Shown piece by piece: positions 21,330-32,349 of a DNA stretch of 64,000 nt (its first letter is position 1; each line of letters opens with the position of its first letter). Both the position numbers and the translations under genes were made by a program. The notes under the pieces were generated by a model. That model saw nothing but the letters and a program-made list of their open reading frames with translations, searched no databases and was not told the DNA's origin. Source of the DNA: Dasypus novemcinctus (lineage: Eukaryota > Chordata > Mammalia > Cingulata > Dasypodidae); contig NC_092216.1 of assembly GCF_030445035.2 (NCBI RefSeq), forward strand, positions 13,145,405 to 13,209,404, read 5' to 3'.

Positions 21330-24130
21330 TTAATGGTGCCTTTTTAATCCAATGTGAGAGTTTCTTTATCATAATAAGATGTTTCATCTCACTTGCGTTT
21401 CCCAAGTTGCCTGTTCAGTCTCGTGCCCTTCATAACTTAATTGGCATATGATTGTTTTGTTGTCACTGCTGTTACTATTTGTCCATCCTTAATTTTTGCT
21501 GGATTGAGTATGGGAGATGTGCTTTCTTTCTTTTTTCAAATTGCCACATTTAAACTTATTTATATTGGCATCTGCCCTTTACACCTAAAATCAATCAAAA
21601 GTTAGATATTTTCTTTTAAAATATCCTTAAGGCTTTGTTGTTTCAGTAGTAAATGACTATGTATTCTTTAACTTGAAGATTTTTAAACAAAAATATGCCA
21701 AAATCCAATGAACTCTTAAAAATGGAAAAATGTACTAATGAATGAATCAATACTTGGAGTCAAATTCCTAGATAATTTTCCATTTCTGTCAGTATTCATT
21801 AGAAATAAATTTTAATATGTGTGTAACGCTTTAAATTAATCAGAACATAGAAACAAATGTGGTCTTGTCACTATTTTCCAAGTGGTCAGGGGAAGAAAAA
21901 TTGGCACAATCAGTCAAGTGGTGGCAAAATGCAGGAAAATTAAGAGGTTGTTTGCAATGAACTTATTTTCACTTTCCCCAGCATTGCATAATTCAAACCC
22001 ACTCTATGCTGAATAGGATATTTTCATCTTTAAAGCGAAGAAGAAATATATACCTTTTAAAAGCAAATCTTCAGGCGGAACTGTTAGTGTGTTTCCTGGA
22101 AAAGCCATTCATTTCTGCTTCAGCAAAGCAATTTGCAGAGGGAAATCATTTCCATCTCAGTCGGGAGATTGGAAAATGAAACTTTAAATGGAAGTTTTTC
22201 ACTCAGATTCGCAGCAGTGGGGCATACCCATGGAAGGGGGAGCGAGATGATACTTTAGCCGCTTTTGAAATCCTGCTCTGATCTGCATGGGACGTGTTCC
22301 AGTTTCCTTCCATTTAGCTCTCTGGCTTGATACTGAATTTGGACGGATCTTTTCACAGAACAAAAGGTTGGTTTGTGAGTTGAACGCAGACACTTATTTT
22401 TAATGCTTCCCAAAACCCTTCACATGGAAAAGGTAATCATTTTGTTTCAGTTTGGAACTGATTTGGAGTTCACAGAAAACCATTCCCATGACTTTGTTTG
22501 GTTACCAGATCATTGGATGTCCTGAGTAGCATGTGTGTCTCAGAATATAAAATGAAATTGGATTATGCCATTCCATGTATGTATAAATTAAATGGCTACT
22601 TTCCTTGGCAGTAGAAAGGGAAAGTATTTGCTGTAAGAAGAGATTTCTCAAACTCCTTATAGAAGTCTCTTTCCTCTGTTAAATGATGAAAATATCTACT
22701 TTCCTGATAGTGGTTTAAAATATGTTGAAGAATTTATTACTTTCTTGAGCTCTGCATAAGAAGAAAGGAGCAATCTGGTATCAGAGTGGCACTGGTGAGT
22801 TTTGACTAGGAAAGGTTTTTCACTTAACTCCACTTACCTTAGGAAAACAAAAATTACCATCTGCACAAGCAGCCAAAACTCAGCAAACACCTGAGACTCA
22901 TCATAGGGAAAGAGAAACTACTCTTAATATCTAGGTTCTTTGTTTCAGTCAAGCCATTTCACATCTCTAAGGTTCAGATAAATTTACAGAAAAGTGGAAT
23001 GTTAGACACTTCAAATAGCTACAGAGATATGTTAGTATTTTGATTGCTCTTAATCCCCTAAGAAATAAATGGTCAGGATTAGAAAAGGCACTTTATGAAA
23101 GATATTTGTAAATCCGCTGCTCACTGAGACTGAAGTTAGCTTCAAGTTATGAAGCTGCTGGGTGGATGAAGAGTCCCATGATTAAGACTGGTTTTGAGGA
23201 CCACCTTGTCACTGATAATGGACACAACCACAGGAGCAGTCAATCCCCGACACAGATGAATTTACCAGGGCTTTTCAAACCTAACATTTGACTCAAGGGC
23301 ATCCTCGTCTCTTTGGAAACTGTTTCATACCACCAGCCACCTTCCTCAGACTGCTGCCTTAGTGTTCAAGTCTCATTTGGGATATTAATCTCAGCTGTGA
23401 CAAAGTGAATAGGCGCTTCTCATAATCAAATGTTTTTCATATTAACCTGATTCCAGGAAATGGAATTCCTTGCATTTAGTGAGCTTGTCACTCTTCTTTT
23501 CCAACTTGCAGCTATAAGATTTTGTCCAGACCCAATAAATTAAAACACAGAACAAAACCACTTCAATTAGACACCTAACCACCCAACATTTTAATTAAAA
23601 TTCATTCAGTCCATTCAACTGATTTTTCCCCTATTTCCTATTCAAAGGCATATTCACTACAATAATCCCAGGCCCTTTCACCCAAGATGGAAAGTCCTGT
23701 AACGGAATAGACAAGCAGCCAGAGGTCTCCCATCACAGCCCAAAGATTGCTTTTGGATCTTGGCTCAGAGCTACATTTATCACCTCTCTGGAAAGAGGCT
23801 TGATGAAACCAAGGAACCTTGCCCTCAACCCTAAAATAGCCTATGCCTGTCAGACCCCCTTTCTCTCTGCCCCCCTCACTCTCTGTTTCTCACTCTCACT
23901 CTCTCCCTCCTCCTCCATTCAGCTTATAAGGGACTCCAGTTAGCGAATGAAGATCACCATCATTGGGGTGGGTTATGCTTAAGCTGAGGGCTGAGAATCT
24001 AGTTTTTCTGAATAAGAAGACCAAAAATTCACCATGTCACTGTCCACTAATTGGCCTTTGACATGCTTCATAATGTTTCTTAATCAATTCAACCACAAAT
24101 TAAATAATAAAAAGAGTCTGTGGAGAACCA
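21330..24130. other. Long unannotated stretch, no gene seen
   Basis: No long ORF and no recognised interspersed repeat. A pyrimidine-rich CT tract lies at about 23860-23920. The composition is ordinary AT-rich mammalian intergenic DNA. Confidence 0.5.
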
Positions 24131-24154
24131 GCAAGATGGCGGTGGAATAATAAT

Positions 24155-24500
24155 AAACTTTGGTTTTAGACACGTTTAGATTTACAGAAAAATTCCAATG
24201 GAAATACCGGGAATTCCTGTCCCATCCCCTTACACACCCACACACAGTTTCCCCTAATATTAAAAGCTTACATTAATGTGGCCCATACCACAGCAAAGAC
24301 CTGTACCATCTCCTTCCTGTCCTACCCTGAACACTGGGACATGAAAAGGTATCCTCATTTCCATAATTTTGGCCGACACAGGATTTTGTAAACATGGAGT
24401 CACGCATCATCTGTAACATGGGGCATTTCATCTGGTCCCTTGGCACTGTTCTATGCAGAGTCATCCTCAGCCCCTGGAGACGCAGCACAAATGGCCACTT
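24155..24500 (-). mobile_element. L1 3' end, antisense
   Basis: TTTAGATTTACAGAAAAATT, then CACACAGTTTCCCCTAATAT and TTAATGTGGCCCATACCAC, follow the well-known reverse complement of mammalian L1 3' UTRs (TTTACAGAAAAATTG..CCCATATACCCC). Confidence 0.7.
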
Positions 24501-25800
24501 TAAGCTCTGCTCACCTGCTTAACTGAATTTCCAAAGTGAGGTTGCCGGCTGTGGGACTAAGGGGTCAATATGTTAATCCCTTTCCTTGCTGATTACTCTT
24601 CCATGACATTAGGTGCCGTGGCACTTTTAAACAGTCACCATTCAAGAATCTTGGAGTTCTTTCCAGTGTTTGGCTTTTAAAGAAGAAGTTGCTATGGTAT
24701 GCCTGTGCAGATTTATGGAAACATAGGTTTTCACATCTCCAGAGTAAGCTCCAGGCTGCAATTGCTGGGTTGTATGATATTTACATATTAACATATTTAA
24801 CAGAAGACTGTTTTTAGAGAAGCTGCATATTTGACATGTGTGAGTGATCCTTTTCTTTTTCCCTAAAGTATAGATCTACGTGAGCTTTCCAAGTATAAAA
24901 ACCCTGGAATCCTTCTGCATGGATACGGCCACAACTTTCTGGTGATATGGACCCTGTTTAGCTCATACCCTTTTCCAGGCATCCTTCCCTATCTAGGATG
25001 TGCACTCATTGCCTGTATAAACCCCAGACTCCTTGTCCCTGAACAGACAAGTGGGTTCTGCTTGAATAATCCCTCAGCCCCCTCTATGCTTCAAGGGATG
25101 TGAATTGGAATTTCTTGGCAGTATAAGTCATGGGTGTTTTGGTCTTTCTTTTTATTTCTTTTCATTTTTTTTTCTTTTTCTTTTTTGTAATAATGGAAAT
25201 GGATGGGCAGATACCAAGCATATGAACTCTAGTCTCTTTGTCCTTTGTACAGCAGGCAGAACCATTGACCATAGGCAGGGCTGCAGTTCTTATTCTTTGC
25301 ATGCACACATGGCTTATGCTGGAATTTTAAGTTTTAGCAAGTTTACACAAACAGCCCAGATATTCATGAAGAAACACACAGCCCCCACACATAGCCCATA
25401 TCAGTAGCATGATAAGAACTGTAAGGGCCCCTTGAAATCTAAAGTTCTGGAACTGGAAAGGCCTCTGTCAGTCCCATCTGTGGGGTGAGTGATAGGAACA
25501 GCAGCCAAAGCTGATCTAGGCTTCTTTTCTAGAGTTTAAGCTTCCCCCCTTAAAAAGGGGGCCACGGCATCTTCTAGAATGTCAGATCCATAGAGGAGGT
25601 GATATCTAATGCTTGAGGGGCAGGGAAGATCCATGAATTCTGATATCAAATCCTGTGCCTTGACAGTGCTGCTGTGATACACAACATTAAGTCTGCCATA
25701 AAATTAGCAGGGGGGACAGAGTCGATATAGAGCCAGCAATGTCAATATAGTTATGGCGATGACAGAGATGCTCATGTGGACTCTTACCTGATCATGGGGA
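24500..25800. other. Unannotated DNA with T-rich tract
   Basis: A T-rich tract with C interruptions at about 25138-25190. No gene is supported; some of 24500-24900 may be further decayed L1. Confidence 0.4.
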
Positions 25801-25819
25801 GGAGTTCCTGGGTGAAACA

Positions 25820-26230
25820 ATGAATATCCATTTACAGTTATGGGCAGGGTCTCCCCTTTGTTGTTCCCACGGACTAGAGTTGCTTCTGGGAGGATATTAC
25901 ACTCTCAGGGAGGAAGAGCTGAAGTGTCTGCCCTTGCTGAGGGAGTTTTCCCAGGTGTGGGTCTTTCTGCAGGAGACCGTCCCATTCTTTGAATTTAATG
26001 CATTATTAAATGACGACATAGGAAAGGACAGGACCACCAGATGCACAAGCACTGGTTGTGATAGCAACTGTGTGGTGCACCGTACAATAAGTAGGAGACT
26101 TCTAATAGAGGGTTTCATGGCCAAGAAGTGTATTCACAGAGGGCATAGAGACCCCACATTTTCCTATGAACCACCTACTGCTGGGCTTGGCACAACACTT
26201 AAGCCTGCCTGTAGACAAGAGAGCTATTAA
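25820..26230 (+). other. 136-codon ORF, unrecognised
   Basis: A single open stretch encodes a protein with no motif I recognise; it has a Cys-containing segment near its middle (STGCDSNCVV). It has no visible promoter, polyadenylation signal or poly(A) tail, and antisense L1 insertions follow directly. It may be a chance ORF or an ERV relic. Listed only because it is the longest ORF between 21 and 29 kb. Confidence 0.2.
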
Positions 26231-26474
26231 CAGAGGTAAAATACCTGGTGTCATCACTAGGAATACCCTGGGGACAACCTTGCATCTGCATACTTGCCAT
26301 TCCACCTTCTATCCCCAATGGAGAGGCCTGAGTAAAACAAGGAATTCAGCTGAGCCCAGGCAATTATGAGCCAATCTCTTTCTTTCCTATAGATCCCCTT
26401 TCCATTAGTTACCAAGATCAATGGCACCTTTACCACCTCCTCTCAGGAATCTACATTTCCTGCATTTTTTGAGA

Positions 26475-26790
26475 CATACCTTTTAAAAGATACTTAGATT
26501 ACATATATGTTACATAAATGAATGAATGCAGACAATTCCCATATTTCCCAGTCGCTACCCCTCCCACACTTTCCCACATTAACAACATCCTTCATTCGCG
26601 TGGTACTTTTCTTACAATTGATGAACACATACTGGAGGACACTATTAAGTGTGGTTTATAGTTTACATCATAGTTTAAAATCTCTGCCACACATTTTTAT
26701 AAGTTATGGCAAAATGGCCTGTATCTGTCACTACAACATCATTAAGGACAATTCCAATGTCCTGAAAAGGCCATCATATTACAACTGCTT
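26475..26790 (-). mobile_element. L1 3' UTR fragment, antisense
   Basis: It begins TTTTAAAAGATACTTAG, then GACAATTCCCATATTTCCC and TTAACAACATCCTTCATTC, the antisense L1 3' end pattern. It continues with ATAGTTTACATCATAGTTT and a CAATTCCAATGTCCTGAAAA landmark. Confidence 0.7.
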
Positions 26791-26791
26791 T

Positions 26792-26925
26792 TTTTTAAAA
26801 GATACTTAGGTCACATAAATGGTACATAAGAAATAGGGGATTGGCATATGACCCACTCCCCACACCTGCCACGTTTTCCCACATAAACAGTAACTTTCAT
26901 TAATGTGGTTATTCATTGCAATTGA
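26792..26925 (-). mobile_element. Second antisense L1 3' end
   Basis: The start TTTTTAAAAGATACTTAGG repeats that of the preceding element. Then ACTCCCCACACCTGCCACG and TTCATTAATGTGGTTATTC follow. Its last ~30 bp are inside the inverted-duplication arm. Confidence 0.65.
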
Positions 26926-27962
26926 TATTTTAAATACATAATCCCATTTAATCCTCACAGCGACTTCACAAAACAGGAATTATTATGGCTCATTTTTCAG
27001 AGATGAGAGGACTCAGTTTAAGAGAGGCAAGTGTAGTCCAATAATCCAGAGTGTAGGAGTTATAAGTCTGCATAGGAGTTATAAGTTATAGTGCAATAAT
27101 CCAGAGTAGGAGTTGTTATAAGTCTGCACCCCTCTCGATATAGAGGTGGAGTGGAGTGGACATAACCATCCCAGGGTCCACAGGATGGAGGAATAGAGTG
27201 TGGATTAGAGTGGACTTACTGATATTCTACTATGGAATTATTGTGATTATTAATAGCAGAAATTATAGCGTAGATGTGGAGAAAGGGCCCATGGTAGCTG
27301 CTGAGGGTAAAGAGAGGGAAGAAGAGATGTGATGTGGGGGCATTTCCAGGACTTGGAGTTGTCCTGGGTGGTACTGCAGGGACAGATGCTGGCCATTGTA
27401 AGTCTAGCCATGGCCCCCTGGTGGACTGGGGGAGAGTGTAAACTATAATGTAAACCATTATCCATGTGGTGCAGCAGTGCTCCAAAATGTACTCACCAAA
27501 TCCAGTGAATGTGCCACAGTGATGAAAGAGGTTGTTGATGTGGGAGGAGAGGGGTGAGGAGAGTGGGGGGTATTTGGGGGTCTCTTCCGTTTTTTGAATG
27601 TAACATTGAAAAAAAATAAAGGGAGAGGTAGGTTTACTTGCCTAAGCCTAGAACTGAACAACCAGTAGCCTGGCCCCAGAGCTTATTCAAGCAATTATCC
27701 CATTGTTTCTGAAAGTGTGTTCTGCATAAATCAGCTGCATTAAACGCACCTCATTAAAACAATAAAGTGCTGGGCCTCACCCCAGCTAAACTGAGTCAGT
27801 ATTTTCCACGTGGCACTCAGCAATATGCATTTTATCCAGGTATTTGAGATCAGACTCAATTTTGAGGATGAACTTACTATACGTAACACATGCATGCTGA
27901 CACACTATTATCACCTATTGATGCAGGCATGTAAATAAAAATGCCTCATTAGCACATAATAT
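26897..27962 (-). repeat. Right arm of ~1-kb inverted duplication
   Basis: Reverse complement of 1-1036. It is about 30 bp longer, mainly because of an extra tandem copy of an AATAATCCAGAGT..AGGAGTT block at about 27050-27130 that the left arm lacks. It carries the L1 3' UTR piece in sense orientation here. Homology runs to 27962, exactly where the left arm meets the window edge, so the outer boundary cannot be seen. The loop between arms is about 25.9 kb. Confidence 0.93.
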
Positions 27963-28560
27963 ATTTTTGTTGTAAGCTGCTGACATTCTTGATTTTATTT
28001 TATTTACAGTAGTGTTCATCTCTGTACAATATTTCAGAAATAACTAATTAACAAAATCTATGTGTGTCCACAGAGTTAGTCCAAATTTCAGACAGTGACT
28101 CAGTAATCTTTAAATACAGTGAATTACCCAAACTATTGTTTAGAAACACTGATCTTGACAAGTTGCCCTATTTAGAACTGTGTCATTAATACAGATTTGG
28201 AAAACATTTTGTTTAGCAGAAAAGAGTTTGAAGAGTTCCTTCTTCTTGTGTTTTGTTCATTCTCATAAGAATATTCAAGATGAAAGTATATTAAGTGAAA
28301 CTTATCAAAAATTAAGCACATAAAGGTTTTGCCAGCCCGTGAGCTGCTTGTTCACTATAGCCTTTATCCTTTCTTCCCCCTTGTAAAAATGATAACCCCA
28401 AATTAACTGGCCTCTCTTTTCTCTCATCATTCCTAATCCATGAAATGGTAGGAACCACTGTGCCCCAAACTATAATTCCATGGCTGCTATACCCCCTCAC
28501 TCCACCATTAGAGGCCCTGCTTTCCACAGATAAGTTATTTTTATGTAGCCATTTTAAAAA
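27963..28560. other. Flank of right arm, nothing recognised
   Basis: Ordinary AT-rich sequence without gene or clear repeat. If the inverted duplication is longer than 1 kb, this segment should reappear, inverted, just left of the window. Confidence 0.5.
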
Positions 28561-28565
28561 GCTAA

Positions 28566-28890
28566 ACAGGAATTCTTAACTTTTTGTGTTCCATGGACCC
28601 CTTGGCCAGTCAGGTGAAAACCATGGACGTCTCCTCAGAATGTAGCCTCAGAGAGTTTTAAGACACTCAACAAGTGTCAGGTCTAACAACTATGTGTAAG
28701 TGAGCACAATTATTACTGACTTTTCAACTTATGCAATAACTGTCACGTGACATGAGATGAACAATACTGTAATCTACTGCATACATTCAAAAGTGAAGGA
28801 AATGCTGGATTTCAGGTACAGGTCAGAGAAAATAAAGATAAGTTGACAGTTTTCAATTCAAGCTCATGTATGCTCTGATTAAGAACCCCT
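28566..28890 (+). mobile_element. Non-autonomous DNA transposon remnant (MER-type, hAT-like)
   Basis: The ends GGAATTCTTAACTTTTTGTG and GATTAAGAACCCCTCGCC form an imperfect inverted repeat (GGRRTTCTTAA). The interior CCATGGACCCCTTGGCCAGT and GGAAATGCTGGATTTCAGGT match an old mammalian cut-and-paste MITE family. Assignment to hAT-Charlie is from memory of the family and is tentative. Confidence 0.6.
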
Positions 28891-29780
28891 CGCCTAAAGT
28901 GACGAGCTGTGCTGTCATTGAGGGCACTTCTCACCTAGCATACAAACACACATGCAGAGTGACACACTTGGCAGTGTTTATTTCTCTTTTACTAGTGTCA
29001 TTCCAATTTCATCCAAACTCATTCTTTGTGTTTTCACAACTCATTCCTTCCTTCCTTTCTCAGTTTTGCAAGAGAAGCAAGTTGTCAATTGATCTCTGAT
29101 AGCTGAAGTGGTCTTGTCCTATTTGTTTAAATTTGCTGCTCCATTGTCTGCAGGTCTAGAGGCCAGAGTTCCCTGGAAAACACACACATGCACACACGAA
29201 GAAATATCAAAAATGGAATTTATTAAATGATATTTAAGAGCGGGTCTTAACTCTCTAGATCCTGCACTACCTACACCGTTTTCCACTTGTGATGTCTTTA
29301 AATTCTAACTCTTAAGTTCAAAATGGCCTTCACTGTCCATGCAATATTATCTGTTTTTGTATGGCTGTTCACAACAAAGAAATGGATATAAAAATCAAGG
29401 AACACTCTGAAGATTAAAAAATATACCCGATGGGACACTGGAGTGAGTTCATCCCTAAGGATTTGTATAGTTTTAAGGGAAGGCTACTGAAGAATCTTAG
29501 GGTGAGCAAAACCAAAATGTTGGAGCTGGGGCTGGGGCTGATGCCCATGTTACTATGCTTAGGAGTGGAGAAGATTATCTCTGCATCTAAGTGTATTTGG
29601 CTGGACATGCTCTCTAGCTGGATTAAGCTTCTCCAGTGGCAACTTTGTTTGCATTACACTACTCCAGGGTTCCTATCTTGGAATACCTCCCTGAAGACCT
29701 GGGGTTACTCACCGCTTCTCTCTTACCCTTAGTTCCTTCACTAGAGAACCGAGAGTTCCAGGCAGCTGGCACACAGATTT
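28890..29780. other. 3' flank of TSPY, no exon resolved
   Basis: Lies downstream of TSPY on the minus strand. A minus-strand AATAAA exists at 29219-29224 and could serve as a polyadenylation signal. A terminal exon (as in human TSPY, short) was not identified. A CA-rich CACACACATGCACACAC tract is at about 29178-29196. Confidence 0.4.
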
Positions 29781-29805
29781 AACCCCCACTGCATCCCATT
29801 CTCAC

Positions 29806-29891
29806 CTGTCTGCCTCTCTGTTCCCTCTTCTTGCCTCTTCCATCCTTGGGTAGTATTGCAGGGGATTCAGCCAGAGATCCTCACAGATGAT
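29806..29891 (-). CDS. TSPY: TSPY exon 5
   Basis: 86 nt encoding [19 protein letters not shown] and a basic/acidic tail GNREAD. Acceptor CTGCCAG|ATC; donor GACAG|GTGAGA. If the donor is not used, the next codons are AGG TGA, so the protein would end at residue 339. Confidence 0.88.
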
Positions 29892-32043
29892 CTGGCAGTG
29901 GAAAGAGAATGGTGGGACCAGGGTATGGACCCTATTCCCACTACCCAAGTAGCTGGGAGGCCCTCCAAGGCCATTTCTTATGCTCCCCATGATGGCCTCA
30001 CCTCAGCAATCCTATTAGATTCTGCAAAGTTGTGGTCAGAGAACAAGTTAACAAGCTTAAAGTCGGTGCAGTGGTGAGTGCGGTTGTAGGCCTGGTGTTC
30101 AAAAGTGTGGAACCATTGGATCGGAGTGGAGTAAAATTCCCAGTATCCTGGAAGAAGAGGAAGATGTGGGAAAAGATCCTGAACACCTCCGTGCCTGGCC
30201 CATCCAGAAAACCACCTCTTACCAGTGATGGTAATGTCATAAATCTTAATGATGGCTTCATTTTCAAAGTAGGGGTTGCTCCGAAAGGAAAAAGTGATCT
30301 TGCAGCTCTTCCTGGGATGGTTGAATTCTTCCACCTGACAGGGAAAGGTAGAGAATGTGACACCTTTCTAAGGAACAAAACTTTGCTTCATTCGGTTCTG
30401 AATCAGTACCACTTGCCCTCAATAGCTAGCTCATCCCTGAGGGCTGATGCTCCCAGACTCACCTCCAAATTGATCATGTAGCTGAGCATGTCCACATCTT
30501 GGTCAGTGATGATGGCTGACATCTGAGGGTGGTTCAGAATCTGCACTGGGTCAAGAAGCCTTAACATGCTAGGAATGGAAGGGATAGATGCAAGCAGTAT
30601 ACGTCCACAGAGCAATGAGAGGTTGGTAGTGCACCTCCCAGATTTCTAAGCTTTGCTGGACCGTCTCCTTCAATCAGACCCGTCATCATAGACTACCTTC
30701 GGGCTACTGTTTCCTTGGCTTTCTCTTTCTCTACAGTCATCTGCTCTTACACTTGGAAAATCTGTTTCCTGAGATCCTGAGCTCTATCTTACATATGTGT
30801 GTGGGGGTCTGTATGCTACTAATTATGCATGGAAAGCAGGTTCTGAGTTCCCAGTGAGAATGTGGAAGTGTTCTTTTTAGGACATCATGTGCTGAACGTA
30901 CCCACCTAAGTAAGCAGTACCTAGATGCTAAATCCTATACATGAAGAAGGAAGACAAAACTACCCACAGAATCCATATTCTCCCAAGACCCCTGTGTGTG
31001 GTTGTGTCCGTCCCTTTTCCTCAACAGGACCTCTTTCCTCTTGCACCACTGCCTCTCACAACTAGGACTGCCTCCTTCCCCAGCTGTGACTTCCTCCCAC
31101 GACCCTCACCCCTAGTCCACTCCCCTTGGAATTGCAGTAAGGATAACTTTTTGTTGGTATTTTTTTTTGGCGTTTTTTGGGGGAGGGTTTTTATGATCTT
31201 TTTGTATTAAAATATAATCAAGATATAATAAAATGTACAGCCCTTAATCTGTTCAGTTTCAGCAACTGTACACACACACATAATCACCACTCAAAACAGA
31301 AATTAGTACATTTTCACCACCCCCAAAAGTTTCTTTGCGTCTCTTCGGCCAAATTTCCTCCCTGCACTTAAGAAAGCTGCACTTTCTATCACCAGAAAGG
31401 AGCTTTGCCTGCGCTTGGATTTTAGCTAAACGCAGTTGCACAAGGATACGGTTTTGACCCAGAAGCCAGGAATACCCTCGATGATGCTGCTTCTGCGCTC
31501 CAGGTGCGGCTTAAGCCTCCGCTTCAGCTTGCGCTTCAGCAGGCACAGGGCCCGGTTGGCTCGGGCTTGCAGGCTGCTCAGCTCTAACTGCAGGACCTCC
31601 AGAGCCTGCAGGGATGTCCTGGCCTCCGCGGCATCGCACCCTGGCTGGGCCCGCCCGCACTCCTCCTGCCCCTCCTCCAGGCTTTTCTGCTCCGCCTCTC
31701 GCTCCTGCTCTTGCACCTGCTCTTCGGCCACTCCCTGCACTACCGCCATTACATTCTGTGGCACCACGTTCTCCTCCACCACCACCTCCACTCTCCACTC
31801 CAGCACCGCCGTTTCCGGCAGCTCCACCACCCAGAGCACCGCGGCCTCCTCGCAGGGCGCCTCTCCCCTCTCCCTCCCTCCAGCTGGGGCCTGTGCCTCC
31901 GCCCCTGCCCTGCAGCTCTGTGGGGACCGCTCGCCGGCAGGCCCCAGCGACTCTCCTACCAGAGGGCCGCTTGCCAGGCCAACGAGGTGTTCTGAGCGTG
32001 CCTGGGGAGCCGGGCCTTCGCCAGGACCCGCTTCACTCGCCAT
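29806..32043 (-). CDS. TSPY: TSPY, testis-specific protein Y-encoded (five exons, NAP domain)
   Basis: Exons on the minus strand are 32043-31450, 30540-30463, 30334-30223, 30147-30002 and 29891-29806 (594, 78, 112, 146, 86 nt). All introns are GT-AG and the joined frame is open. The protein starts [10 protein letters not shown]; its first ~140 residues are variable and Glu-rich. The NAP/SET domain follows (about 146-338): helix [15 protein letters not shown], then [60 protein letters not shown]. These match TSPY rather than the X-linked paralogue TSPYL2, which has a long acidic C-terminus. The intron pattern excludes the intronless TSPYL genes. TSPY is a germ-cell NAP-family protein tied to spermatogonial proliferation and histone or cyclin B binding. 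The start ATG is the first in frame after an upstream stop. The C-terminal exon is unresolved; read-through of exon 5 ends one codon later. Confidence 0.92.
30002..30147 (-). CDS. TSPY: TSPY exon 4
   Basis: 146 nt starting in phase 1. It encodes [12 protein letters not shown] through FSDHNF to NRIAE. Acceptor TCTTCCAG|GATAC after a pyrimidine tract; donor GAG|GTGAGG. One difference from the family is NLFSDHNF where NWFSDHNF is usual. Confidence 0.9.
30223..30334 (-). CDS. TSPY: TSPY exon 3
   Basis: 112 nt, ending in phase 1. It encodes VEEFNHP through the FRSNPYF core to ITITG. Acceptor CTGTCAG|GTG; donor ACTG|GTAAGA. The following 75-bp intron is very short and happens to be open in frame. 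Confidence 0.9.
30463..30540 (-). CDS. TSPY: TSPY exon 2
   Basis: 26 codons, [19 protein letters not shown] through MINLE. The acceptor is TGCAG|ATT; an alternative AG five bases upstream would shift the frame. The donor GAG|GTGAGT is a strong consensus. Confidence 0.9.
31190..31380 (-). mobile_element. Old L1 3' end in TSPY intron 1, antisense to plus strand
   Basis: AAATATAATCAAGATATAAT, then CACCACTCAAAACAGAAATT and TTTCACCACCCCCAAAAG, resembles the antisense 3' end of old L1 (ATATAATTCACATACCATAAAATTC..TTTTCATCACCCCAAA). It is in the same transcriptional direction as TSPY. It does not touch the splice sites. Confidence 0.55.
31450..32043 (-). CDS. TSPY: TSPY exon 1
   Basis: 198 codons from ATG (context CACATGG) to ..PGFWVKT, phase 0. 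The donor is ACC|GTATCC, which is weak but gives the exact residue spacing to the next exon seen in human TSPY (five residues between FW and NHPQ). A nearer GT directly after the TGG codon would break the frame. It is GC- and CpG-rich, which produces long antisense ORFs that are artefacts. Confidence 0.88.
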
Positions 32044-32340
32044 GTGGCCCGGGCCGGTGCAGGCAAGGACGCCGCACACGCTCTCCCCAGGCCACGCCCG
32101 CGGGTACAGCAGCGCCCCCTAGCTACGCGGGTGGGCCCCGGCAGCCTGTGGCGTTGGAGACGTCCTGGGCGCATGCGCAGGGTTTGGTGACGCAGACCTG
32201 GCCGACCTGGCGGGAAAGTGGCGCTTTCCACGCCCCACGCCTCTCCTCCCAGTCCCCACCCCGCCGCCCGCGTGCCAGGGGACGCAGAGCACGTGCTCCG
32301 TTACTTCCACCTTCACTTTTCTTTAAGGCTTTCAGGTCAA
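32044..32340 (-). promoter_or_regulatory. TSPY: CpG-rich TSPY 5' region with NRF-1-like site
   Basis: GC- and CpG-dense sequence directly upstream of the TSPY ATG, continuous with the CpG-rich first exon. It holds a palindromic GCGCATGCGC (32169-32178), one mismatch from the NRF-1 consensus, about 126 bp upstream of the ATG, and a nearby TGACGCAG. No TATA box is evident. Promoter function is inferred from position and composition. Confidence 0.6.
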
Positions 32341-32349
32341 GGTGATAGC

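Noticed and set aside
31426-31449. Continuation of TSPY exon 1 past GTATCC
   Set aside because: The extension soon hits a stop, and only the splice at 31450 gives correct spacing to exon 2.
31436-32345. Long plus-strand ORFs (228 and 243 codons)
   Set aside because: They are antisense shadows of the GC-rich TSPY exon 1 and promoter; composition is Pro/Ser/Cys-rich with no domain.
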